From NCBI GenBank assembly GCA_000514715.1, contig AZWL01000001.1, positions 992,186 to 1,056,185 of the forward strand: a DNA stretch of 64,000 bases, read 5' to 3'. The notes beneath the pieces were generated by a model. That model saw nothing but the letters and a program-made list of their open reading frames with translations. It did no database searches and was not told the DNA's origin. Origin of the DNA: Streptomyces sp. CNH099 (GTDB lineage: Bacteria > Actinomycetota > Actinomycetes > Streptomycetales > Streptomycetaceae). The stretch's first letter is position 1. Each line of letters starts with the position of its first letter. The position numbers and the translations under genes were made by a program. Shown here piece after piece: positions 16,165 through 23,202 of the stretch.

Positions 16165-17046
16165 TCACCCCTCCGTGCCGGGCGGGCCGGCCGGGCCGCC
16201 GTCCTCCGGGTCCCGCCGCAGCTCGTGGCTGAGCTGCTCCAGCTCGCTGCCGCCGGCCATCTGCCGGGTCAGCTCGTCCAGGGTGATGTCGGGCCGGGCG
16301 TGGCTGCCGGCCATGATCCCGCGCTTGAGCAGGATGAACCGGTCGCCGACGAGGTGGGCGTGGTGCGGGTTGTGGGTGATCAGCACGACGCCGAGGCCCT
16401 GGTCGCGGGCGGCGGCGACGTACTTCAGCACCACGCCGGACTGCTTGACGCCCAGCGCCGCGGTCGGCTCGTCCAGGACCAGCACCCGGGCGCCGAAGTA
16501 GATCGCCCGGGCGATCGCCACCGACTGCCGCTCGCCGCCGGACAGGGTGCCGATGGGCTGGTCCACGTCCCGCAGGTCGATGCCCATGCGCAGCAGCTCG
16601 GTGTGCGTGGTGGCGCGCATCCTCCGCACGTCGAGGCGGCGCAGCGGGCCGCGGCCCCGGGTCGGCTCGGAGCCGAGGAAGAAGTTGCGCCACACGGGCA
16701 TCAGCGGCACCACGGCGAGGTCCTGGTAGACGGTGGCGATGCCCCGGTCCAGCGCCTCGCGGGGGTTCGACAGCCGGGAGTCCCGGCCGGCGATGCGGAA
16801 GCTGCCGGCGTCGTGCCGGTGCAGCCCGGAGATGATCTTGATCAGGGTGGACTTGCCCGCGCCGTTGTCGCCGAGCACGCAGGTGATCTCGCCCGCGTGC
16901 ACCCGCAGGGACACGCCTTCGAGCGCGCGGATGTTGCCGTAGTACTTGCTGACGTCGGCCAGCTCCACCAGGGGCCGGCCGTCGGCGGCCGGGCCGTCCG
17001 GGGCCGGGCCGCCCGTGGCGTTGCCGTCCGGGGCCTTCATGGTCAT
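16165..17046 (-). CDS. Sugar ABC transporter ATP-binding protein
   Basis: This 293-residue ATPase belongs to the CUT2 (ribose/xylose type) import family. It contains Walker [10 protein letters not shown] (near residue 69), Q-loop VYQDLAV, signature [14 protein letters not shown], Walker [13 protein letters not shown] and the H-loop THNPHHA. It has a single ATPase domain, whereas many CUT2 ATPases have two tandem domains, so it probably works as a homodimer. The ATG at 17046 overlaps the permease stop (ATGA), and a GGAGG lies upstream. It powers the permease encoded immediately before it. Confidence 0.9.
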   Translation of the reverse strand: MTMKAPDGNATGGPAPDGPAADGRPLVELADVSKYYGNIRALEGVSLRVHAGEITCVLGDNGAGKSTLIKIISGLHRHDAGSFRIAGRDSRLSNPREALDRGIATVYQDLAVVPLMPVWRNFFLGSEPTRGRGPLRRLDVRRMRATTHTELLRMGIDLRDVDQPIGTLSGGERQSVAIARAIYFGARVLVLDEPTAALGVKQSGVVLKYVAAARDQGLGVVLITHNPHHAHLVGDRFILLKRGIMAGSHARPDITLDELTRQMAGGSELEQLSHELRRDPEDGGPAGPPGTEG

Positions 17047-18089
17047 CTGGCCGCCTCCGCGCGCTTGCGTACCCAGGAGTTGAGGATCGTGGCGAGCAGC
17101 AGCATCGCGCCGAGGAAGAACCAGAACCAGTCCGAGTCCCACTGCGCGTAGACGATGCCCTGCTTGGCCATGCCGAAGATCAGCGCGCCGATCGCGGCGC
17201 CGATCGCCGAGCCGTAGCCGCCGGTCAGCAGGCAGCCGCCGATCACCGCGGCGGCGATGTAGTGCAGCTCAAGGCCGCGGCCCTCGGCGGACTGCACGAC
17301 GCCGGAGAACGAGAACAGCAGGTGCTGGCCGGAGATCCAGGCGGCCACCGCGACGCCGAGGTAGAGGCCGATCTTGGTGCGGTGGACGGGGACGCCGACC
17401 GCGCGGGCGGCGTTCTTGTTGCCGCCGACCGCGAAGATCCAGTTGCCCCAGCGGGTGCGCAGCAGGATCCACGTGGCCAGGGCGACCAGCGCGAGCCACC
17501 ACAGGATCGTCACCCGCAGCTTGAACGAGCCGATGTCGAGGGACGAGGCGAAGAGCACGCGCGCCGACTCGAAGCCCTGCATGTCGTCGATGGCGTTCGT
17601 GGAGACCGTGCCCTGGATCCTCTTGGTGAGGCCGATGTTGGCGCCCCACAGCATCAGGTACGTGCCCAGGGTGATGATGAAGCTGGGCAGCCCGGTGCGG
17701 ATCAGCATGAAGCCGTTGAAGAAGCCGATGGCGAGGGTGACCAGCAGGGAGACGAGGACGCCCACCCAGACGTTGGCGGTCATCTCGTACGCGAACATCG
17801 TCGACGTCAGCGCCGCGGAGGTGACCAGCACCCCCGCCGACAGGTCGAACTCCCCGCCGATCATCAGCAGCGCCACCGGCACCGCCATGATGCCGATGGT
17901 GGAGGCCGCGTACAGGACGGTGTCGAGGCTGGACAGGAAGCTGTCCGCGATGAGGGCGAAGAAGAGGAAGACGGCGACGGCGCCGATCACCGAGCCCAGC
18001 TCGGGCCGGCCGAGGAACCGGTGCAGCGGGGAGGCGTGCAGCAGGCGTTCGTCCGGCGCCTTGGCGTCCGCCGGAAGGGTGGTGGTCAT
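17043..18089 (-). CDS. Sugar ABC transporter permease (CUT2 family)
   Basis: This 348-residue integral membrane protein has about eight to ten hydrophobic segments. It carries features of ribose/xylose-type permeases: GEFDLSAGV, the [17 protein letters not shown] segment and the [12 protein letters not shown] cytoplasmic loop, followed by [20 protein letters not shown]. It forms the channel of the importer with the lipoprotein encoded upstream and the ATPase encoded downstream. It starts with ATG at 18089, 129 bases after the binding-protein gene and beyond a strong hairpin. Confidence 0.9.
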   Translation of the reverse strand: MTTTLPADAKAPDERLLHASPLHRFLGRPELGSVIGAVAVFLFFALIADSFLSSLDTVLYAASTIGIMAVPVALLMIGGEFDLSAGVLVTSAALTSTMFAYEMTANVWVGVLVSLLVTLAIGFFNGFMLIRTGLPSFIITLGTYLMLWGANIGLTKRIQGTVSTNAIDDMQGFESARVLFASSLDIGSFKLRVTILWWLALVALATWILLRTRWGNWIFAVGGNKNAARAVGVPVHRTKIGLYLGVAVAAWISGQHLLFSFSGVVQSAEGRGLELHYIAAAVIGGCLLTGGYGSAIGAAIGALIFGMAKQGIVYAQWDSDWFWFFLGAMLLLATILNSWVRKRAEAAR

Positions 18090-18168
18090 CGGGTTCCCCG
18101 CTTCGTCCTGGTGTACGGCTGTCTGCGCGGGCTGCGCCTGCTCATGGGACTCCTCGCTCGGAGCGGCT

Positions 18169-18214
18169 GCGGTCCGCCCCCGCCCGGCGGCACGGCCGGG
18201 CGGGGGCGGACCGC
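18169..18214 (-). terminator. Strong intercistronic hairpin between binding-protein and permease genes
   Basis: Arms 18169-18188 and 18195-18214 form a perfect 20-bp G/C stem with a 6-base loop. It lies 4 bases past the stop codon of the binding-protein gene, inside the importer operon. It probably stabilises or partly terminates the message so that the binding protein is made in excess. Confidence 0.75.
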
Positions 18215-18218
18215 GGGA

Positions 18219-19229
18219 TCACCGGGTGCCGCGCTCCGTGAACTTCTTCAGCTCGGGCGCGTCCTCCTGGGTGACGATGGCCGGCCCGGTCAGCACGGTC
18301 TGCCCGCCGCCGATGACGTTGCCGTTCGTCTTGTACAGCCACAGCTCGTCGACCGCCAGATAGCCCTGGAGGTAGGGCTGCTGGTCCACGGCGAAGGTCA
18401 GCTCCCCGCTCTCCAGCGCCTTGGCCACGGCCCCGTTCAGGTCGAAGGTCGCGACCTCGGCCTCGCTGCCGGCGGCGCCCTTGGCCTCGACGGCCGCGGC
18501 GGCGACGTCCGCGTTGAGGGTGACGACCGAGTCGATGCTGCCGTCCGCCTCCAGCTCCGCCTGGATCCCGGAGAGGACGTTGGGCTTGCTCGCGCCGTCC
18601 ACGGTGAGGTTCTCCACCGAGCCGGAGAAGGTCTCCTTCACGCCCGCGCAGCGCTGCTCCAGGCCGACGTTCCCCTGCTCGTGGACGACGCAGACCGCCT
18701 TCTTGCGGCCGCGCTCGTTCAGCTCCTCGCCGACCGCCTCGCCGGCGACCGTCTCCTCCTGGCCGATGTGGCTGAGGGCCCCGTACTCCTCGGAGTACTC
18801 CGCGCCGGAGTTGATCGTCACGACCGGGATGCCGGCGTCCACGGCGGCCCGCACCGCGCTCTTCATCGCCTCCGGCTTGGCGAGCGTGACGATGATGCCG
18901 TCGACCTTCTTGTCGACGAACGTCTGGACCAGCCGGGCCTGCTCGTCGTCCTTCTCGCTGTTGGCGTAGAGGAACTCCACGTTGTCCTTGGCGGCGGCCT
19001 GCTTGGAGCCGCTCTGCACGATGTCCCAGAAGGTGTCGCCGGGCGCGGAGTGGGTCACCATCGCTATCTCCATGCGCGGCGTGTTCACACCCCCGCCGCC
19101 GGTGCCGCCGTCGTTCTCCTCGGCGTCCTTGCCGCCGGAGTCGCTGCAGCCCGCGGCGGCGACCGCCAGCAGGGCGGTCGCCGCCGCCGCGAACACACGC
19201 GTGCTACGGGCCATACGGCTGCGCGCCAT
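18219..19229 (-). CDS. Sugar-binding lipoprotein of the ABC importer
   Basis: This 336-residue protein is exported and lipidated: a basic N-terminus and hydrophobic stretch end in the lipobox LAVAAAGC, with Cys28 as the modified residue. The mature part is a type I periplasmic-binding fold of the RbsB/XylF family (IAMVTHSAPGDTFWDIVQSGSKQAA, VDKKVDGIIVTLAKPEA, GIPVVTINSG, TFAVDQQPYLQGYLAVDELW). It captures the sugar outside the membrane and delivers it to the permease. A purine-rich site (GGAAGAAAGG) precedes ATG 19229. The exact sugar is unknown. It is the first gene of the importer operon. Confidence 0.9.
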   Translation of the reverse strand: MARSRMARSTRVFAAAATALLAVAAAGCSDSGGKDAEENDGGTGGGGVNTPRMEIAMVTHSAPGDTFWDIVQSGSKQAAAKDNVEFLYANSEKDDEQARLVQTFVDKKVDGIIVTLAKPEAMKSAVRAAVDAGIPVVTINSGAEYSEEYGALSHIGQEETVAGEAVGEELNERGRKKAVCVVHEQGNVGLEQRCAGVKETFSGSVENLTVDGASKPNVLSGIQAELEADGSIDSVVTLNADVAAAAVEAKGAAGSEAEVATFDLNGAVAKALESGELTFAVDQQPYLQGYLAVDELWLYKTNGNVIGGGQTVLTGPAIVTQEDAPELKKFTERGTR

Positions 19230-19400
19230 CTGGATACCCGCCTTTCTTCCCAGGTCGTCCCCGGCCGCCCGCGTGGCGGCTGGAGGTGTTCTAGCCGGGG
19301 GCGGGGACCGAGTCAATGCCTTGTCCGATCATTCTGACCCGTGGCTACCCGCGAGTCACCCCGTGGGGTCCCCGCGGGGACCCCGGCGGGCCACCGGCGG

Positions 19401-20165
19401 TCAGCCGCGGTCGAGCAGCTGGAACTCGAAGCTGTAGCGCGAGGCCCGGTACAGGTGGGAGCCGAACTCCACCCCGCGCCCCGTGTCGTCGTACGTGAAC
19501 CGTTCCATCGTCAGCACCGCCGCGCCCTCCCGCTCGTCCAGCCGCTCCGCCTCCGCCGCCGTCGCCGGCCGGGCGCCGACCCGCTGGCGGGCGCTGTGCA
19601 GCGCGACACCGGCCCGGCGCAGCAGCCGGTACAGGCCCGTCGCCTCCAGCTCGTCGGCGCGCAGCCGGACCAGCTCGGCGGGCAGGTGGTTGCGGAGCAC
19701 GGCGACCGGCTCCCCGTGGGTGAACCGCAGCCGGTCCAGCCGGACGACCTCCGTGCCCTCGGCGACGCCGAGGGCCGCGGCGACGTCCGCGGTGGCCTGC
19801 ACCTCCGCCACCTCCAGCACCCGGGTGGCGGGCCGCTGGCCGGCCGCCTCCAGGTCGTCGTACAGGCTGGTCAGGCCGAGCGGCCGGCGCACCTGGCTGT
19901 GGACGACCTGGGTGCCGATGCCCCGGCGGCGGACGAGCAGCCCCTTGTCGACCAGCGACTGGATGGCCTGCCGCACGGTGGGCCGGGACAGGCCGAGCCG
20001 GGCCGCCAGCTCGATCTCGTTGCCGAGCAGGCTGCCGGGGGTCAGCGCCCCCTGCTCGATCGCCGCCTCCAGCTGCTGCGACAGCTGGAAGTACAGCGGG
20101 ACCGGGCTGCTGCGGTCCACACCGAGCCGGAGGGCGGGGACGGGGACTGCGCCGCGCTTCGTCAC
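19401..20165 (-). CDS. GntR-family regulator, HutC/UTRA type, of the sugar module
   Basis: This 254-residue regulator has a GntR winged helix (about 18-85; PLYFQLSQQLEAAIEQGAL, LSRPTVRQAIQSLVDKGLLVRRRGIGTQV) and a UTRA ligand domain (about 105-250; VVRLDRLRFTHGEPVAVLRN, ending YSFEFQLLDRG). It lies between the importer operon and a divergent sugar dehydrogenase gene and most likely controls both in response to a phosphorylated sugar or intermediate. The GTG start at 20165 lies inside a 20-base near-palindrome, so autoregulation at this point is plausible. Confidence 0.88.
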   Translation of the reverse strand: MTKRGAVPVPALRLGVDRSSPVPLYFQLSQQLEAAIEQGALTPGSLLGNEIELAARLGLSRPTVRQAIQSLVDKGLLVRRRGIGTQVVHSQVRRPLGLTSLYDDLEAAGQRPATRVLEVAEVQATADVAAALGVAEGTEVVRLDRLRFTHGEPVAVLRNHLPAELVRLRADELEATGLYRLLRRAGVALHSARQRVGARPATAAEAERLDEREGAAVLTMERFTYDDTGRGVEFGSHLYRASRYSFEFQLLDRG

Positions 20166-20180
20166 GCTCCGGAGCGTAAC
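20161..20180. promoter_or_regulatory. 20-base near-perfect palindrome over the GntR start codon
   Basis: GTCACGCTCC and GGAGCGTAAC are inverted copies with one mismatch per arm. The site covers the GTG start (20163-20165), a position suited to autorepression or to hiding the ribosome site in a hairpin. Confidence 0.45.
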
Positions 20181-20215
20181 GGCCGGGCCGGGCCACCGGA
20201 AGCCTTCACGTCCGG

Positions 20216-20257
20216 TTGTCCTGACAATTGACAATGCCGCTGGCCACGGGAGATTTT
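20216..20257 (+). promoter_or_regulatory. Promoter of the Gfo/Idh/MocA gene with TTGTC-GACAA repeat
   Basis: A full -35 TTGACA (20228-20233) and a -10 GATTTT (20252-20257) are separated by 18 bases. The ATG follows 6 bases after the -10, so the message is probably leaderless. TTGTC-CT-GACAA (20216-20227) abuts the -35 and GACAATT/GACAATG repeats overlap it, giving a likely GntR operator. Confidence 0.55.
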
Positions 20258-20263
20258 GAGCCC

Positions 20264-21271
20264 ATGCGCATCGGACTTCTCGGCACCGGCAGGATCGGCG
20301 CCTTCCACGCGGCCGCGCTGCGGCGGCACCCCGACGTCACCTCGCTCGTCGTGACCGACGCGGACCCGCGGCGGGCCGCCGAGGTCGCGGCGCACACCGG
20401 CGCGGAGGCCGTCGCCACGCCCGCCGACGCGCTGGCCGCGGGGGTGGACGCCGTGGTGATCGCCGCCGCCACCGCCGCCCACGCGGAGCTGCTGGGCGCG
20501 GCGGCGCGGGCCGGGCTGCCGGTGTTCTGCGAGAAGCCGGTCGCCGTCGACCTGGCCGGCACCAGGGCCGCGCTGGCGGAGGTGGCGGCGGCCGGGATCG
20601 TGCTGCAGATGGGGTTCATGCGGCGCTTCGACGCGGGGTACGCGGCAGCGCGGGAGGCGGTGCGCGCGGGGCGCCTCGGGCGGCTGCACACCGTACGGAC
20701 CGCGACCTCCGACCCGGCGCCGCCGCCCGCGGCGTACCTGCCGCTGTCCGGCGGGCTGTACCGGGACTGCGTCATCCACGACGTCGACGCGCTGCGGTGG
20801 GTGACGGGCCGGGAGGTCACCGAGGTGTACGCGGCGGGCTCGGACGCGGGCCCGCCGATGTTCCGCGCGGCAGGCGACGTCGACACCGCGGCGGCGCTGC
20901 TCACCCTGGACGACGGCACGCTGGCCACCGCGACGGCCACCCGGGTGAACGGGGCGGGGTACGACGTGCGGATGGAGCTGGCCGGGGAGCGCGACCAGAT
21001 CGCGGTGGGCCTGGACGAGCGGACACCCCTCACGTCCGTCGAGCCGGGCGTGCCGCCGCGGGACGGCAAGCCGTGGCAGGGCTTCCTGGAGCGCTTCGCG
21101 CCGGCGTACGAGGCGGAGCTGGCGGCGTTCGTCCGGGTGGTCCGCGGCGAGCTGGCCAACCCGTGCGACGGGGCGGCGGCGCTGGCGGCGCTGCACGTGG
21201 TGGAGGCGTGCGAGCTGTCCCGCCGGGAGCGCCGCCCGGTGCGGGTGGCGGAGATCGCGGCGGCGGCGTAG
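20264..21271 (+). CDS. Gfo/Idh/MocA-family oxidoreductase (myo-inositol 2-dehydrogenase-like)
   Basis: This 335-residue NAD(P)-dependent dehydrogenase has the N-terminal Rossmann domain (GLLGTGRIGAFHAAAL, then FCEKPVAVDL with the conserved EKP lysine) and a C-terminal alpha/beta domain (GGLYRDCVIHDVDALRWVTG, which includes the Asp-x-x-x-His catalytic pattern). It oxidises a sugar or cyclitol. Streptomyces homologues are often annotated as inositol 2-dehydrogenase. It is transcribed divergently from the GntR regulator and probably belongs to the same sugar pathway as the importer, ROK kinase, aldolase and PfkB kinase. Confidence 0.88.
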   Translation: MRIGLLGTGRIGAFHAAALRRHPDVTSLVVTDADPRRAAEVAAHTGAEAVATPADALAAGVDAVVIAAATAAHAELLGAAARAGLPVFCEKPVAVDLAGTRAALAEVAAAGIVLQMGFMRRFDAGYAAAREAVRAGRLGRLHTVRTATSDPAPPPAAYLPLSGGLYRDCVIHDVDALRWVTGREVTEVYAAGSDAGPPMFRAAGDVDTAAALLTLDDGTLATATATRVNGAGYDVRMELAGERDQIAVGLDERTPLTSVEPGVPPRDGKPWQGFLERFAPAYEAELAAFVRVVRGELANPCDGAAALAALHVVEACELSRRERRPVRVAEIAAAA

Positions 21272-21302
21272 GACAGCGGGCGGCGGTACGGCGGGCGGGC
21301 GG

Positions 21303-21923
21303 TCAGGCCGCCGCCAGCCGGCTCAGGAGGTCGGCCGCGCGCTTGGCGACCTCCTCGCGGTCGCCGCCGGACAGCGCCGAGCCCATCCCGACGCCGACCG
21401 CGCCCGCCGCGATCCAGTCCGGGGCGTCGGCGACCGAGATCCCGCCGGTGGGCAGCACCGGCGCCTGCGGCAGCGCGGCCCGCACGTCCCTGACCCAGCC
21501 CGGCTCGTGGGCGGCGGCGGGGAAGAGCTTCAGCACGTCCACGCCCAGTTCCAGCGCGCGCACCGCCTCGGTGGGGGTGGCGACGCCGGCGAAGACCGGG
21601 ATGCCGTACCGGTGGGCGGTGGCGACGACGCCCTCGTCGAGGTTGGGCGCGACCAGGTAGCGGGCGCCGGCGTCGACGGCCAGCCGGGCGGAGGCGGCGT
21701 CCAGGACCGTGCCGGCGCCGATGACCGCCTCCGCGCCGACCTCGCGGCGCAGCGAGGCGACCAGCTCCAGCGCGAAGGGCGTGGTCAGCGAGATCTCCAG
21801 GCTGGTGATCCCGGCGGAAAGCAGCGAGTCGGCGGTGGCGGTGGCGCCGTCGTAGGTGTCGCTGCGGACGATGGCGACGACCCGCTGCTCCAGCGCGGCC
21901 CGGGTGATCTCCCAGCGGTACAC
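21303..21923 (-). CDS. eda: KDPG/KHG-type aldolase
   Basis: This 206-residue class I aldolase of the 2-keto-3-deoxy-6-phosphogluconate family cleaves a keto-deoxy sugar phosphate to pyruvate and an aldehyde. The Schiff-base lysine is in VLKLFPAA, the catalytic glutamate in LEISLTTP, and the phosphate-binding GAGTVLD and PTGGIS loops are present. GTG 21923 has a strong GGAGGA site. It lies just downstream of the PfkB kinase gene (50 bases), which would supply the phosphorylated substrate. KDPG or 2-keto-3-deoxy-6-phosphogalactonate are the likely substrates. Confidence 0.9.
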   Translation of the reverse strand: MYRWEITRAALEQRVVAIVRSDTYDGATATADSLLSAGITSLEISLTTPFALELVASLRREVGAEAVIGAGTVLDAASARLAVDAGARYLVAPNLDEGVVATAHRYGIPVFAGVATPTEAVRALELGVDVLKLFPAAAHEPGWVRDVRAALPQAPVLPTGGISVADAPDWIAAGAVGVGMGSALSGGDREEVAKRAADLLSRLAAA

Positions 21924-21973
21924 GGTGCTCCTCCGGCGGTTTCTCTGGGGGGGCGGGCGGGGGGCGGCGGCGC

Positions 21974-22945
21974 TCAGCGGTGCACCGCGTCGCCCCCGGC
22001 GGTGAACGCGGCGAGCGCGCGGTCGCGCGCGGCGGCGGTCGGCAGCCCGTCGGTGTCGGTCACGGTCTGGATGACGAGGGCGGCGACGCACGCGCCCTCG
22101 GCGAGCGCGCGGTCCAGCGGCAGGCCGCGCAGGCGCGCGGACAGGAACCCGGTGGCGAAGGCGTCGCCGGCGCCGACGGGGTCGGCGAGTCGCACGTCGT
22201 AGGGCGGCTGGTCGACGCGCGTGCCGTCGGCGGTGAGCGCGGTGGCGGTGTGGTCGGCGCGCTTGATCACGACGGTGTCCGTACGGCCGCGCAGCAGCCG
22301 GGCGGCGGCGGCGTCGGCGGATTCGCCGGTCAGCAGCTCCAGCTCGTCGTCGCCGGCGAGCAGCAGGTCGGCCTCGGCGAGCAGCGGGCCCACCACCTCG
22401 GCCCAGCGCTCGGGGCCGGCGAGCTTGCGGCGGACGTTGGGGTCGAAGGAGACCAGGGCGCCGGCCGCGTGGGCGAGTTCGACCAGCTTGGCCGTCGCCT
22501 CGGCGGCGGACGGCGACAGGATCGGCGTGATCCCGGAGAGGTGCAGCACCCGCACGCCCGCCGTGATCTCCGGGCTGATGTGCTCGGGCGCGAGGCGGGA
22601 GGCGGCGGAGCCGGCGCGGTAGTACTGCACGTCGATGGCGCGCTGCGGGTGGCTGTCGCGGAGCAGCATGCCGGTGGGCGCGTCGGGGTCGACGTCGGCG
22701 TACGAGACGTCCACGCCGTCCGCGCGGAGCTGGGCCAGGACGGCCTCCCCGGCGGGGTCCGCGCCGACGCGGCCGAACCAGCGCACCCGGTGGCCGAGCC
22801 GGGAGAGCCCGGCGGCGACGTTCGACTCGGCGCCGCCGACGCCCCGGCGGAAGTTCACGGCGCGCGCCAGCGGCATCCCGGGCTCGGCCAGCATCAGCAG
22901 CATGGCCTCACCGCAGGTCAGCACCTCCGGTGCGGATTCCGCCAT
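21974..22945 (-). CDS. kdgK: PfkB-family kinase, 2-keto-3-deoxygluconate kinase type
   Basis: This 323-residue ribokinase/PfkB family enzyme shows the N-terminal GGAESNVAAGLSRLG motif and the C-terminal DPVGAGDAFATGFL motif with the catalytic base Asp. With the adjacent KDPG-type aldolase, the natural assignment is phosphorylation of 2-keto-3-deoxy-gluconate. ATG 22945 is preferred because GGAGG precedes it; an ATG four codons upstream sits in that site. The two genes form an operon. Together they provide an Entner-Doudoroff-like exit for sugar acids, perhaps from the product of the nearby dehydrogenase. Confidence 0.87.
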   Translation of the reverse strand: MAESAPEVLTCGEAMLLMLAEPGMPLARAVNFRRGVGGAESNVAAGLSRLGHRVRWFGRVGADPAGEAVLAQLRADGVDVSYADVDPDAPTGMLLRDSHPQRAIDVQYYRAGSAASRLAPEHISPEITAGVRVLHLSGITPILSPSAAEATAKLVELAHAAGALVSFDPNVRRKLAGPERWAEVVGPLLAEADLLLAGDDELELLTGESADAAAARLLRGRTDTVVIKRADHTATALTADGTRVDQPPYDVRLADPVGAGDAFATGFLSARLRGLPLDRALAEGACVAALVIQTVTDTDGLPTAAARDRALAAFTAGGDAVHR

Positions 22946-23093
22946 CGGTTCCTCCACGGTGGTGGGGAGCGGTCGTTCCCCGAACGTTATCCCGATCGGC
23001 GGGCGGTCCGGTACGGCGGGGGCGCGGGGCGGGCCGGTGCGCGGGGCGGCTCCGGGCCCGGCGGGCGCCCGCCGGTGGTTCGCCGGGGCGACG

Positions 23094-23126
23094 TGAGTCC
23101 ATGGCGGAGCGCGGTTAAGTCCATTG
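23094..23126 (+). promoter_or_regulatory. 22-base-spaced direct repeat upstream of the GH84 gene
   Basis: TGAGTCCATGG (23094-23104) and TAAGTCCATTG (23116-23126) are near-identical direct repeats, centre to centre 22 bases, about two helical turns. They lie about 77 bases before the GH84 start. A regulator binding in tandem is plausible; none is identified. Confidence 0.45.
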
Positions 23127-23202
23127 CCTCCGGGGCCGGTCGGGGTGACGCTCGACGCTGCGTGACGTGTGCACTACACCCCCGAGATCCCGGAGGTTCC
23201 GG

